Assembly: GCA_947095535.1 (NCBI GenBank)
Contig: OX352774.1
Coordinates: 177,504,200 to 177,568,199, forward strand
Direction: 5' to 3'
Origin: Poecilobothrus nobilitatus
Lineage: Eukaryota; Arthropoda; Insecta; Diptera; Dolichopodidae
DNA length: 64,000 nucleotides
In this document: piece by piece, positions 11,006 to 25,200 of the stretch
How the letters are laid out: each line of letters begins with the position of its first letter
Numbering within the stretch: the stretch's first letter is position 1
Made by a program: the position numbers and the translations under genes
Notes under the pieces: model-generated
Database searches by the model: none
What the model was told of the DNA's origin: nothing
What the model saw: the letters and a program-made list of their open reading frames with translations, nothing else

Positions 11006-12811
11006 TTTTAAAACCTCTTTCTCTATTTTAAATGGAATTTTTTTAAAAATATTTAATAAACGTTGTGCTCCACTAGTTTTTATTTAAGTGTTGATGATTT
11101 TATTTCTAAAAAGATATAAAAGAAACGGAATGGAGAGGCGGAAGAACTACTTTTTCTTTTTCCCGGAAAAAAGTCGTTGTATCCCAATCAAAAAAGATTG
11201 TATTTGTTTTCGAAAAAAAAAAACTTAGAATCAAACAAAAAGTGATTGTGTCCAAAAAAAAAAAGTTGATGTGGCATGTGGGAAAACTTTTTGTTATGAC
11301 GATACGTAAATCAAAATTTTGTTCTGTCAGTAAAATGATAAAATTTATTTTATATTTTAACGCAATGAAATGAAATTAAAATATTAAAAATTTATAATTT
11401 GTGAACAAAACTGAAATTTGTTAATTTGAAAAATACAAACATTGTTTTCTTTACTATACAAAAAAAAAAAAAAAAGGACGCAGGACCTAACAAAAAATTT
11501 TGAAAAGACAAAAATGCTTCGCAACATGAAAATTTTATCTCTTTTTGTACTGTAGGAATTTTACATATTGTATCTTTTAATTTTAGCTAGAAAAATGTCA
11601 TTATCACTTTTAAAACGATTAGTCGAGTACAATCTTAAACCAATTTTTTTGTTTTTTTAAATTTATTGAACTTCACTAATATCAAAAAAGAAAAAAAAAA
11701 AATTACCTGAAATACTAAGCTCACAAGGCCGGCATAATTTATATTATATACCTTATCCTAAAATCGATAAATTACAAAAAAAAAAAATTTATAATAATAA
11801 TATGTTATTTAAAAATTTTCATATATTTCTTATTTGAAAATTTTTTCTTTAGACTTTTATTTGACCTTAAGGTTATTTTAAAATTGCGATTCATTATGCA
11901 ATTATTAGTTATCATCAGTTTAAGTTTTAAAACTAGGATTGCGTTTTTTCTTAAAAAAAAAAAACCCTTCATTCATTCATTTAATCTATTAAATTATGCT
12001 ACAACATCTTTGCTTTTAAAATTTCCTTTAAAAAGAATTAAATTGAGCTTAGAAAATTAAATATGGTTTCGATTTGATAAAAAAAAAAAAAAAAAAAAAA
12101 AGTAAAGTAAAAAAAAAAAAAATAATTAATATAAAAACAAATAATGGAATTTAGTAAAGCACAAAATATATTATATATATATATATATAGTATAGAACTT
12201 ATCTGCAAAATAAAACAAAAAAAAATAAATATATATATAAATAGTTAAGAAAAAAAAAAAAAAAAAATTAAGAATGAAAATAGTGAAAATTAAGAATGAA
12301 CACAAACCGATACAATAAAATATATGACTTAAAATAGAAAAGAAAAACTAACACTTTTTTTTTTTATTTTCAATTTTTCCCTCCACTAAAGATTTTTTTC
12401 TTTTTTTTTTTTTTTGGAAAATTGTATTTATGGAAATGTTTAGAAAATAAAAAAAATACACATAAAAAAAAAACCCTAAAAAAAAATATTAATTATATTA
12501 GATGATATTAAAAAAAGAAAAAAAAAAAAAAAACACAAAATGGAAAAATAAATTTTTTGATAAATTTATATTACGGAAAAAAAAAAACAATTATATAGGC
12601 TTTGATGTAGATTTTACCAAAAAAAAAAAAAAAAAAAAATAAACAAAAAAAAAAACCGAAATTTAAGGAAATGAAATATTATATATATTATATAGAAAAG
12701 AACAAAACAAAAATTATAGCTTCTTATATATATATATATATATATAAATGTATATTCCATACATACATGCGTACATACATAAAATACTTACCTAAACTTT
12801 TATATGAGAAA

Positions 12812-12842
<31 letters not shown>

Positions 12843-13109
12843 TCCACACATAGATCTAAAAATATAATATAAATAATTATACAATTACGAAAAAATAATT
12901 CCTTTAATATTTTTAGAGGAAAATTGTGTATAATATAAAATCGATTTCAAATTTCTAAGGTATTAACTTTTTTTTTTTTTACAAAGAAAAGTTAATTTTT
13001 TTTTTTTTAAGTAGCAGTAATTAAACCGAGTTTAAATTAATTTTTTTTCTGATAAAAACAGGCGATTGAAAAATAAAACTAGTTTTCCAAATTTTACTTT
13101 CGGATAATT
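11006..13109. other. Non-coding AT-rich flank
   Basis: I see no gene. It holds poly(A) runs and (TA)n tracts, and between 11130 and 11290 a slightly less AT-rich patch with two loosely similar strings ('gtcgttgtatcccaatca' and 'gtgattgtgtccaaa'). Confidence 0.4.
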
Positions 13110-13290
13110 GGTTTATCTCTGAGAAGGTTGGGAATCTTCAGATTTCCTGCCTGATCCTAGCTAGAGCCGAATATTTGAAAAGAAAATGATGAAGAGATGG
13201 ATGTCAAAATGGATGTTTGATGTTTTCCTCTTTGCAGATTCTATACTGTGTGTAGTAAAAAATTCTTCTTCTGGTTGCATGTCGGCATCA
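13110..13290 (-). pseudogene. Decayed fragment of a non-LTR retrotransposon 3' end
   Basis: Plus-strand sequence around 13150-13190 (CCTGATCCTAGCTAGAGCCG, then AATATTTGAAAAGAAAATGA) follows the same order as the better-preserved minus-strand fragment at 46117-46345 (CTGGCTCTAGCTAGGGCCGG, then ACATCTGCAAAGAAAGTGCT). A second match follows ('ctctttgcagattctatactgtgtg'-like). No open frame survives. The relation is visible but diverged. Confidence 0.5.
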
Positions 13291-13689
13291 TAGAATCATA
13301 TAATATTTCGTCTTTTATATTAATCGTAAGACCATTGAACATATTTTGAATACATAGTTATTTGTTAGTATTGGAAAATATATATACTTAAAATGCTACT
13401 CTTTTAAATCTTTTTCATTTTAAATTTCTTGTATCATCATCTATCTTGTATTATTTACATATGCCTAAAGGTATGCAATAAATATTAAATTTAAAATGTA
13501 TATGTTTGGATCTCATAGACTATGAATAATATCAATCAATAATTAAATAAATACTTTTTATTTTTAAATACTATTTGAAAATGTTAAATGTTAATATATA
13601 AAATGTTAATTTTTTCGTAATTGTATATTTTATTATATATATGTATAACCAACTAAACCCTCTAGTACATTGTAATTTTTTTAATAAAG

Positions 13690-13742
13690 TATCGCATCGT
13701 ATCGCAACGCATTTTATCGCATCGTATCGTACCGTATCGTAT
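13690..13742. repeat. (TCGYA)n pentanucleotide repeat
   Basis: Variants of TCGCA and TCGTA repeat about ten times. This is unusually GC-containing for its surroundings. Confidence 0.85.
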
Positions 13743-16160
13743 TATATTTTCAATTTATATCTCAAATTTATATAAAAGAAAAAAAAAAACAAAACAAAAA
13801 ACATATTAGTCACACAATATCCATTTAAAAAATTCAAAAAATTAATAGAATATTAAGAAACTCACAAAAAAATATTTATAAAAAAAAAAAATAAACAATT
13901 AAACATACCTAATTTAAATAACAAATATTAATGTTGTCATAATAAAAAAAAAAAAAAAAAAAATATACATAAAAAAAATACAAAAAATAAAAAATATAAA
14001 AGAAAAAACATTCATTTCCATATCATTAAACACATAGTTTAAAAAATTTATATTATAAAAATCTTGTTGTAAATTTTTCATTAAAAAATTTTGTCCGAGA
14101 TATTAAAACACAAATTTATAACAAAAAAAAAAAAAAAAAACAAAAAAACCAAACCACGTTTACATAAGTAAAAAAAAAAAATAAATTCATATAAATAAAA
14201 TTTTATTTCCATTAAATAAATCGTTAGCTTTTTATCTTTTTTTGTTTTTCATAATTCTTTAATTCTTATTATTTAGTCAAGTAATAATTTTTTTTTTTTT
14301 TAAATAATTGAAGTATTGAAATACTAAAGTGGTTATTATGTTTAGTGTCAAAAAAAATGAAGTTCCAGTGATTGGGATTAGTGCAGTCAACAAATAAATA
14401 AAGGATTTTTACATATAAAAAATGATCACATATAAAAGTGATAATTGCGATGAAATTTCGAATGAATTCAAAGCATTAAATAGAATATAAATCTATTTTC
14501 TTACTTGGATCGAATATCTTTCTCTTATATATTTTATGATCGCAAAATTATGATCAGACTAGCAGTGTAAAATTGAACACATTTTAAATTTCATAAATCA
14601 GTGAGAAGATTGCATAGAAAAATCTAAATCTGCGCAATTTCTGCAAAAATACTACATTTTAAAAATAAAAAAAAATATTTCTGTGCAGCTAGAATCAAAA
14701 TTGTTTTACGCTCATTTATGCGTTTCTCATGCGTTACGCTCACGAAAACGTTTCAATTTTCTTTTTTTTACTTTATTTTTAGTTTCTTTTCTGAGAACAA
14801 AAAAAAAAATTGTTGAAAAAAATTCGAATGAAAATATAAAAAATAATGACAAATATGACAACACAACACATTTGATATTTCAAAGCGTATTTAAAACGTA
14901 AAATTTAAAATTTGAGCAACTTGTTTCCTTAATTGTGTAAGTAAATGTCATGACTATACGTTAATTGTAGCATCTTCCATATACCATCTTCTCATGACAA
15001 TATTAATTGTAACATCTTCCATCAATCAACTTCCAAATACATTTTAACTTTTTTTGATAGCACTTTCGTCATGACTAAGTAAAATTGCGTTTGAGTTAGC
15101 ATCAGTATATCTTTAGATGTTATTTATTTTGAAAACGATATATTTATCTATATACTACTCTATATACTATGCGTAATATAGAAGACAATTTTTATTTCGA
15201 GATTCAAGAATTTTTCTCCAAAAGGAACTTCTTAAATAAAAATTGATAAAAAATTAATTAAAATTAAAAATACTGTTTTTAAATTTCTTTTTTTACTATT
15301 TTTTTGGTTTTTATTTATTTTTTTTTTTTTAATTGATTAAAAAAAAAAAATTACAAAAAATTATAAAACTTATCGAATTCCGTCTATCTCTACATTATGA
15401 TATCATTATCATTAATCGTACTTTGTAGTTATCAATTATCAAATTACGCGCACGCCTTATATACACACAATTCTCATACTCAAATAGTTATAGTTTATTT
15501 TTTTCGTTTTATACTCGTATTCTATTTCACTTATTTTCATTAATTTTTAAATTTAAAAAATAAACAAATATTCTTTTGCTTTTAGGTTTTTTTTTTTGTA
15601 TAAATTTATTTTAAAAAATAATTAATAGAATTATTTATACTTAGGTATAGCAATAAGAAATCACTCTCAAAATACGACCAAAATGCATCAATTTATTATC
15701 TAAAAAAAAAAAAAAAAAAACAAAAACAAAACAAAACAAAAAAAAACAAGTATTTTTATATTGTTATTTTAAGGATTTCTTTTTAATTAAAAATAATTTA
15801 TATAATAATTGAATTTTAGAACAATTTTCATTTTGAAAAAATTACACTCAGACGGCAACTCTGATAAATCATTAAATTTTTAACTACATAATACGTATTT
15901 AAATTTTAAATTTCAAAATAATCACTATTAATATTTCAGTTTTTATATTTAATAAAATTTATATTTAATATTATTACATTAATTATTGGTTCCGCGAAAA
16001 AAAGTCCCCAAGAAAAAAGTTCTCAAAACCAGAACATAAAAAGTTCTCAATTTTCAATGTCAAAATTTAATAATTTTGTTCAAGTTCCCAAAAATGTCAA
16101 AATTTAATAATTTTGTAGGGAAGGTTGTAAGAATTGACATGCTATTAATATTGTTTTAAA
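13743..16160. other. Non-coding AT-rich stretch
   Basis: I see no exon I can support. Poly(A) and poly(T) runs dominate. A 24-bp string (gtcaaaatttaataattttg core) is repeated at about 16058 and 16094. Confidence 0.4.
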
Positions 16161-16345
16161 CGAAACTCGGTGGTCTAGTGGTTAAAAGAGTATAAAATAC
16201 GATGTAAACACCGAGGAAGTGTGTGTTCGAATCCGAAACACGTTGAAAAAATATTTACCCCTTACGACATGTACAGTCACGCCTGAAAAGGAAAGACTGT
16301 GTAATTTCCGTGTTACATTTATGTAGCAGGCAAAAAAAAAAAAAT
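16161..16345 (+). mobile_element. SINE family S1, full-length copy
   Basis: The tRNA-like head carries an A box (TGGTCTAGTGG near 16171) and a B box (GTTCGAATCC near 16227), separated by the TATAAAATACGATG segment. The S1 body follows (CCCCTTACGACATGTACAG, GGAAAGACTGTGTAATTTCC), then CATTTATGTAGCAGGC and poly(A). Flanks ATATTG..TTTTA occur on both sides as a possible imperfect target duplication. Confidence 0.85.
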
Positions 16346-17560
16346 ATTGATTTTAGAGATGAAAATCAGGCAGTCCTGCAATAAGGCAGCTTTTTCCGCA
16401 ATAAGTATATATTTATTTATGCATATGCCAAATTTTGAATTAAGAGGAATATTATAGATAGATTCAAAATCAAAATATTCCTCTTTTATCGAATAGTTAA
16501 ATATATGAGAATATATACGGAATATTTAAGTATATGTAGAAAGAAATTTTTGTTTTGAGATTTCGTACCTAACCCCAGAAAAATGCTTTGATTTTTTTCC
16601 ATAATAATACTTTAAATTTTTTTTTTTGTGGACTTTTCACATCTGCAAAAAGTCTATAAAGTTTAATACAAATTTTGGGAAACTTTTTCTTTGGGACTTT
16701 TTTCATGAAACCTTTATTATTGTATTAATTTTAAAGTCAACGTTATTCATTATTTGCAGATTTAAAACTTTAAACAAAAAAATAAAAAATGAATTACCAA
16801 TAAATAACTAAAACAGATAAATGAAAACAAACAAAAATTCATAAAAAATGCCAAAAACAAAAACCAAAATAAATAATACCGAAAAAAAATAAAAAATAAA
16901 AAAATATCAGAAATTGATAATCATTTAGAAAATATATAACAAAAACACATAAGTACATAATATATATATCGTATACTATATATTAATACATAATATACTT
17001 AATATACTGTATATTTAAATTTTTTAATAATTGATTAAAAAACGAAAACAAAAAAAAAAAAAAATTATATAAGACAAAAAAAAAAAAAAACAAAAAATGA
17101 TTTAGCTAGAAAAGAAATATTTTATGTAAACCCATAGCAAAAATTGTATGTTAAAAACTTAAATATCTTAAGAATCTATTCTAGATTTTAAAAAAACGTC
17201 AAAATGTTATTTTAAAATTTCGGGAAATTTTGTAATAAAACATATTTGAAATTTTAATGCGAATATAGATAAAAATTATTGAAAATTTTTCTTAAATGTT
17301 TTTCTGATCTAATTTTTTTAAGTAACATTCAACAAAAAAAAAAAAAAAAAAACATAAAAAAAAACAAACAAATTTAATAACTTAAAAATGCGAATCATAA
17401 AATAAAGGAAGGTAAGGGAAATTATTTTACCCCATCACCAACCTGTTAATCCAAAAAATGCACAAAATGTATTAATTCTGATATTTTTTGAAAAAAAACA
17501 AAAACAAAAAAAAAAATCAATCAAATTTTAAATTGCATTTCTACAATTTCAATTGTTCTA

Positions 17561-17592
<32 letters not shown>

Positions 17593-17965
17593 ATAATTAA
17601 TCCATTTTATATTTGTATTTTATAATTAATATATTTAAAAATACATTTATTTTATTTTTCATTTTTAAAAATGAATGTTTTAGTTTTAGAAATAAAAAAA
17701 GAAAAAAAAAACTCTACTTGTATTTAATTATAAGTATAAAATAATATACTTTTTTACTAAAAATTAATTAAATTTAAATGAAAAAAAAAAAAAATTTAAA
17801 AAAAATAAATAAATTTAAAAAAATAAAATATATTTTTAAAATGAATAAAAAATGAAAAAAAAAAAAAATAAAATGACAAAAAGAAGTATAAATATTTCTG
17901 TACTAGTTAGCAAAAATTTTTTTATTTAAATTTAATTTTTATTTTAAAAATATTTTGATTTAAAC
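16346..17965. other. Non-coding AT-rich stretch
   Basis: No gene is visible. It contains long poly(A) runs and a poly(T) tract of about 27 near 17561-17587. Confidence 0.4.
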
Positions 17966-18284
17966 ACAATTCCGACCATCGATCACCGTTAAAATTCATT
18001 TCGCTCAAGTCGCTTCAAATGTCAAATGAAACGAAATTGTAGCGAAATGAAAAATAAGAAAATAGTTGTCAAAATATATAACGTTCTTAATATATTTGTT
18101 GCTTATAGATAAAATATTTCAAACCGGATCATCAGGCGGAAAAAATTAAAAATATTTTTAACTCGCCGCCAACAAATATTTATCGTTGGATGTCGATTGT
18201 TACAGTTTTGTGAATAAATGCATAAGAATGCATATTAATTTTTATTTTTTGGTTGCAAAATTTTTTGTTGATGGTCAGAATTGT
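17966..18284. mobile_element. MITE-like inverted-repeat element
   Basis: The left end ACAATTCCGACCATCGA pairs with the right end, whose reverse complement is ACAATTCTGACCATCAA (ending at 18284). The element is about 319 bp, has higher GC than its flanks and no open frame. Target duplication is not evident. Confidence 0.55.
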
Positions 18285-21200
18285 ATTCATTATTGAATTT
18301 TTCTTTAAACTTTAAGTAATTGTTATTACAAAAAAAAAAAATATTAGATAATTTTCTTTAAAACCTAAAAATAATTATAGAAATTGATAGAAAATTTCGT
18401 AACATTGTAACATAATTTTTTAAATTCATGTTTTACGCATATTACATTCATTGTATTCATTCATATAATTGCAAATAGTTTTTTTTTTTTTTTTTAACTA
18501 AAACTATATGTTTAGTCGTTATTTTAGCATGAAAATAATGAGTATAAAAAGCATATTTAAGATGGTGGTAAATATTTTTAGAAGATTCGGAGAAAATAAT
18601 GTTGTCTTTTGTATTAAAATTTCATTCTAGAGTCTTGTTCTTTCTTTAACCCTTTATATAGAATATATCTTTAATTCTGATATGAAATTTGATAAAAATT
18701 AAAGAGGTTTTTTTTTTTTTAAATTTAATATCAAAAAATAAAGATTTGAATAGAATTGACTACAACTCAGAGTACAGAATATTCATAAAATCTAAAAGTA
18801 TCTATTTTATTGTTTATACAACATAAAATTCTTAGTTATTCTATTTAATGTTAAATTGATATCTATATGATAAACTTCATAATAATTGGATAAATCTAAA
18901 ATAATCAGTTGAGATACAAACAAATTTAAATAAACGCCACCTTCTTCCTGTTTAACAAAAACTCCTTTTTCAACTCTCGTTTACATGAATTAAAAGTTCT
19001 TAATCTTTTTTGCAGATTCCAAATATACTAATTTAATTTCGTTCGCGAGGGTAGGTAGAAATCATCAAAAGATACTTTAGAGAAATGTAACCAGGACGAA
19101 TTCTCTATAAGTGTGTGAAACTTTAATCTTCTAAACAATACCTTTCTTTTTTGACCAAATAAACGTTATATAACTTCTGGTATACTAATGTACTGCTTTG
19201 TCAAGAAGAGTTAAATTCAAGAACATGTTATCTAAGTTACTGCTCTTAAAATGACTCTAATAATAGTTTATTCTAAGAGCTTGTTATAATATCTACATCT
19301 ATGGACTCTAATAGCAATTTATTTCATAACGATAACATTATTAATATCACCATCTTATTTTTTTTTTGTAATTCTTCATTTATTATTTTTCGTATTAATG
19401 TATACATTCGCCATTTTTAAATATTAAAAGAACAAAAAAAAAAAAAAAATCTCATTTCATTTCATTTTGTTGAGCATTTTTTCATTAATACAAAAAATTA
19501 AAAAAAAACCTTCCTTTTTTTAAAAAAAAAAAATTAATTAGAAAATACTTGACTGCAACTTGTGATTTCAAAAATTTAATTGAACTTACAATTAAAAAAA
19601 AAAAAAAAAAAAGATAAAAATAATACATAATAAATATTAATTAAAACAGAAATAAAAAATAAATTTGAAATTTAAATTAATTTGATTAAAAAAAATAAAT
19701 ATTCAAAAAAAAAAAAAAAAAATTTAAATGCATTTGTTTAATGTCGAAATAATTAAAAAAAAGAGCAAAAACAATGCTAGTAACTTTTAATCTCAAGGTT
19801 AATATATTCTAGACACATTTGAATGTTGCATATACAATGTTTATAATAAACCAAATAATTAAAACCTTCAAATGAAATTATGTATGTACATAATGTGAAT
19901 TTATTCAAAAATCTTAAAATATTTTTGAAACTCATCAACATTTGAAAATAGTGTATAGGCACTTTTTTTATTAAATCCTTCTGTAACATATTATGATGAT
20001 CATGATGGAAGGACAGCCATAATAACTCTATTCAGAAGAAAATTATATCTTAGATACAAACTTTAACAATAATAGACTCTACAGAAATTCTAAAGTTTAA
20101 TTTTCAGTAAAAATATTTAAATAAATTTCTAATTTTTTTCTTTGAAATTATTTTAAGAAACATTGTTTAGCAACATTAAAATGTAACTAAAATACATTAT
20201 GCCATTTGAAATAAACTTTCAAAATATTGTAAATGTTTGAACATACGGTCAACTAAAATAAATAATTAAAAAAAAAAAAAAAAAATTAAATATATTGGAA
20301 AAAATATTTAAGAAAAAAAAAAAATATATAAATTAATAATATAACATTATATATATATATATATTGTATTATTGCTTCTTTTTTTTTTTTTAACAAAATA
20401 ATACAAACAAACAAAAAAAAAGTTAATTATACATAATTTTTTTCTATACTAAACTTAAAAAAACAAAAAAAAAAAAAAAACAAATTATATATTTAAAAAA
20501 ATATATAAAAAAAAAAAAAAAAAAAACAAAACAAAAATTATGAAAAATGTGGTTATTTTAAAAGAAAAACGATAGAGAAAATGAAGATAACAAAAAAAAA
20601 AAAAACAAAAAGAAATATTTAAAAATATAAATGAAAGAAAATAAAGGAATATCTGTAAAGAATTTATAAAATTGTTTTTATTACTAAAATAAAAAAAAAA
20701 CCTAAAGCTGTTAATTTCATACCTAACCTAGTACTCATAATGTAAAGTCCTGAAATAAATAGAAAAATGAAACTTATTTCATTCTACATCTCGTCCTTTC
20801 TTTTGCAGCAGAGAAGGGATATTATGAGAGAGATATTAGGGATAAGTATAGGCTTATTAAACAAAACGTATCTTTGTCTTAACGTATATTTATACTTCTC
20901 CACTTTACCTCCCAATTTTTTCGAAATCAATCGTGTAAGATTTACAATTATCTACTTGAAAGTTTAAAAGATTTAATTCTAAATATTGTACATTTTTTTT
21001 TAAGAAATAATAAAGAATTTAAAAATAAATTTGATAAAAAATTAAATATGGATAGAGTTGCAGTGCTTCAGAAAATATTTTTATGATGAATGAAATAAGT
21101 ACAAATTGATTTTAAATTGAAGAAAATGAAATACATATGTATCTATGTATTGGATATTCATGTATTGGAAAAATGTTTCTTAGTTTTCTTATATATTTCA

Positions 21201-21847
21201 GATTAATATGGTTATGCTGAAGTCTGATGAAAAAATCCTTCGAATAAAAAAGTCCGTTCTGCATTTGAAAAAATTCGGTATGCTGAAGATCATTTGACTG
21301 CAAACACTTTTTGCAGATGTCAAAGTCATATATTTCGTAAAATATTTTTTTTTGTGTCTAGTATTTTTTGGTTTTGGTCAGAATGAAAAAAAATTCATTT
21401 AAAATACGTTTAAAATATTTTTTATAAATCGGTGATGAATTTTGTAGCGGCTTTACAATAATTGAAAAATGAAGAAACGGAAATTTCAAAGAATTTGCGT
21501 TTGGAAAAAAAATTACTCAATTACTAAACTTAATTAATTAAATTTAAAAAAATAACTTATCAAAACAAAAATTATCTTTACTTTTTTTCTTTTAAAAAAT
21601 AAAAATTATTTTGCACTAAATAACACTTCCTTCTTAACTTGCTTTGAATGATTAATTGTGTCGAAAGGAATTTTATTAATTTTCATTCATTTTCCATTTC
21701 GACGAACTACCACTATAAAAAAAAATTACGATATAAAATTAATTTCATTTTTGCAGCCGTGAATAAAATTCTCATTTCAACATACCATATATGGAATTTT
21801 CCTTCATCGAAACATTTCGACAGACAAATAAAAACGAGTTCCAATAC
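18285..21847. other. Non-coding AT-rich stretch
   Basis: No exon can be supported. Homopolymer density is high from 19430 to 20700 and falls after about 20750. Confidence 0.4.
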
Positions 21848-22205
21848 ACAGGGTGTTCCGCGTTAACTTACACATAGAGCAGGAGGTGATAGGGAGCATC
21901 ACAACCAACAAAAAAATGTATGGGAGAGGGGGTCTATTCTGAACCCTTATCAAGATATGAAGGGTTAAAGATGTTTTAGTGACTTTTCATAAAAAAATCT
22001 ATAACTTTTGAACGGCTTGCTATAGAGTGATGAAAAAAATACATTTTGTAGAGTAAGTTGTCAGCTTTAATTATGTGTATTAATGACCCCCATATATTCA
22101 ACAGTTAATTGTGTTTCAAACTCAATTATGTTTCAACTTCGAAAAGGGTCCAGAATAGAACTCTGCTCTCATATAATTTTTTGTTCGTTATGATTAATTA
22201 CTAAA
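21848..22205. mobile_element. CAGGGTG-type inverted-repeat element
   Basis: It opens with CACAGGGTGTTCCGCGTTAA. The segment at 21897-21961 is repeated in inverted orientation at 22136-22200: AACCAACAAAAAAATGTATG matches the reverse complement AACGAACAAAAAATTATATG, and GTCTATTCTGAACCC matches TTCTATTCTGGACCC. Arms are about 65 bp and roughly 70% alike by eye. It shares its opening and the 'caaaaaattatatggg' motif with the element at 49242-49791. No protein is encoded. Confidence 0.5.
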
Positions 22206-25200
22206 ACTTTGCTTAAAATTTTGCCAGCAAAGCTTAAAAAATTACGTCATGGTAGTTCACGACTGATGATGTTACTTCGATAACAAATTCCGATATTCCA
22301 AATGCTTCAATAAAAAATTTATAGTACTTTGTTGTTTAGATACATCACTGATTCTGTTCAATCTATGGCGTTTGATAACAATGCGAGTACGTACATGCAC
22401 TAAAAATAACATCCAATTTTGAAAATATTCAAGCTAAAGGCATTAAACTATAATAGATTAAAAAACAAACAAAAAACAAAAATAAATGTAAAAGATTCTA
22501 ATGAAAATTAAATTTACATTACTTTTGATAGCTTCTAAAAAAAAATAATATCCCAGAAGAAAATTTTGAGATATAATAAAACATCGTTATTTATTTTTAA
22601 TCAAAAATTCTATTTATTTTATTATTAAATCGTCTAAAATTTATTTTTTCAAATAAAAAAACTGACAGTAAACAAAAGAAATTTTGTAAAAGTCTGCCTT
22701 TTCATCATTAAGGACTAATTTAATTTGTTTTTTCTTGTGCTGAACTCAATTATATTGCCTTAGTACTTCAAACTGCAGTTGTTTCATCCTGCAAAACATA
22801 AATAAAACAAGAATTTTAGAAAATTTTAATGAATTTTTTATTCAATTAAAAGAAAATTTTTCAATTAGGGACAACTGACAGTTCCCTGTTTTTTGTAGAA
22901 TTAAAAAAAAAAAAATTTTTTTTTTTTGCAGGAAAACCTCGTTTTTCTTTACTATAAAAAAAAAAAAGACTTAAAAATTTTTTTTTGATTTTTCAACAGA
23001 AAAACAAAATAAAAAGAACTGAAATCCTTGGAAGGAAAAAAAAAAGGAAATCTAAAAGTAAATATGAAAATATGTCAGGTAAGCCATTTAAAAAATTTTA
23101 AAAATGACAAAATTTTTATTATTATTTTTATATTATTTTTTTGTTCTTTTTCTTTGTTTGTGATAAAGTATACCTTACCTACTATTGCAATCTAAAACTT
23201 AAAAAAAAAAAAACCAGTTATAAAGTGTCACCTCAGGTCTTATAATTCCATTTTCACTTTATTCTTCTAACTACACTGTTTTTATTTGTTAAAATAATGG
23301 ACAACAGAAAAATGAAATACGAAAAAAAAAAAAAGTTGGAAATGGAAATAAAAAAAGAAACTAACTGTAAAGGATTCTTATGTGCATTTTTATCATAAAA
23401 AAGTTTCATGACCCAGTTTTTCCATTTTTTCTTTTTTTTATTTTTTTTTTCTTGATGCTCTTAAAACAACTAATCTAACAATTGGTTAAAATTATAAATT
23501 CTTGAAACAACTAAAATGATAAATTAACATTCTGTTTTAAGTTTTTTTTTCTATATTGGTTTTTCAATTTGTCAAATTCAACAAAATAAGGACGATTTTC
23601 AAATGATATAAAAAATAATAATAAAATGTAAATGAGAAATTATTTTATTTAGTATAGGTGCAACGATATAGGTTAATTTATCATGGAGAAACTTTTCAGC
23701 TAAATGATTCAAGAAAAAATTATGCAGAATATATGAAATTTTTTTCTTTAGAATCAATCTGATATTGCCTATGAATAATTAATAATTTTTTGGGATAAAA
23801 TAAATTATATTTCTTCTGCTAAGTTTAGGTTTTTTTTAAAAAATGTTCCTTAATTAATTGGCAACTTAAAGAATATTGGAAATGTTATAAAAATATTTAT
23901 TAACACCTAAAAGTTATTTATATAGAAATTGACAATTTTGACAAAGTTTAAAATGTAATTCATTTAATAAATACATACACCTACTTTCTCTTAGACTTAT
24001 CATTGAGGCTATGAAAACATATATCGCGTTATGTCTAGTTCTAGTTAAATATTAATTTCTTTAAAATGTGAAAAAAGCTATACCAAGTTTATTATTATTT
24101 TATACAGTTATATTATACAGTTAAATTCACTTGTGTTAAACTAAAATTGATACAATATTGTGTTGATTTGACGTTTTGAAAATTCACAATATATTCTGAT
24201 AACAAATTTATACGATACGATTTCCATTCGACAGTTGTATACAACAGGCGGTTGAGACCATTCAGTCGATTAAAATTGTTTAAACTCTTTAAACAATAGG
24301 AAATATACAAAACAATATTTATTCAACAGTTGCTTGATTTTTACAAATTGAATCAATCGTTGTATCGTGTAAAAACCGCTTTAGACACGTGAAAAAATAT
24401 TGGAAATGTTGGTAGTAATAAAATTAAAAATAAATTAAAAAATTTTATTTTGTTTTGAAAAGTAAAGCAAAGAAATAGTATGATAGTAATGCTTTTTTTT
24501 GGTAAAAGTAAAACAACAAATTCTTAGTTTTCTGTTAGCTCTATTTTTTTTATTATCTAAATATTATCCACATATATTACGGAAAAAACAATTAGAACTA
24601 TTATTAAAATTAAAAGAGAAACATATATCGCTAAGGAAAACAGAGGTGTTATAAACGGGCGAACAAAATCATAACAAAAGTCTTGCAGAAATACTAGATC
24701 CAATGCTTTTGACAGATAACATCGCATCAATTTTGTGTCTAAACAAATAACAAACATGGCGTTAATAAGTCTATGTTTCGTATGATGCGTCTTTACGAAT
24801 ATGGGAATATAATTTTTAATAAATTTTTCTTTATATTCATGAAGAACCATACATACCTACCAAGAATTATGTTAATAAGACAAAACATTGGAAGAAAAAA
24901 AAAAAAGAAAGTATATTGTAGGAATTTCTAGTCTTGGAATGTTTTCTACCTAACTCTCAAATATATAAGTCAAAAGACAACCAACTTATAGGTAGGTTGG
25001 TTATAGGATAGGTTATGCATTGAAGATGTATAAAAAAAATTAATTAATTAAATGGTAGAAATTAATTCTAAATAATAAGTTAAATATAAATATATATACA
25101 AAATACTCAATCTAATCTCTTATTTGTATCTACATTTAGTAGTAGTGCACCTATTTTTGTATATACATATTAATATAGAAAATTCGAAGTTAATCAATTC

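Noticed and set aside
12671..12853. 60-codon frame rich in Tyr-Ile
   Set aside because: It is a translation of (TA)n tracts.
24557..24850. 97-codon minus-strand frame with a hydrophobic end
   Set aside because: No motif, splice context or conserved block; one stop-free stretch of this length is expected by chance in 64 kb at this AT content.
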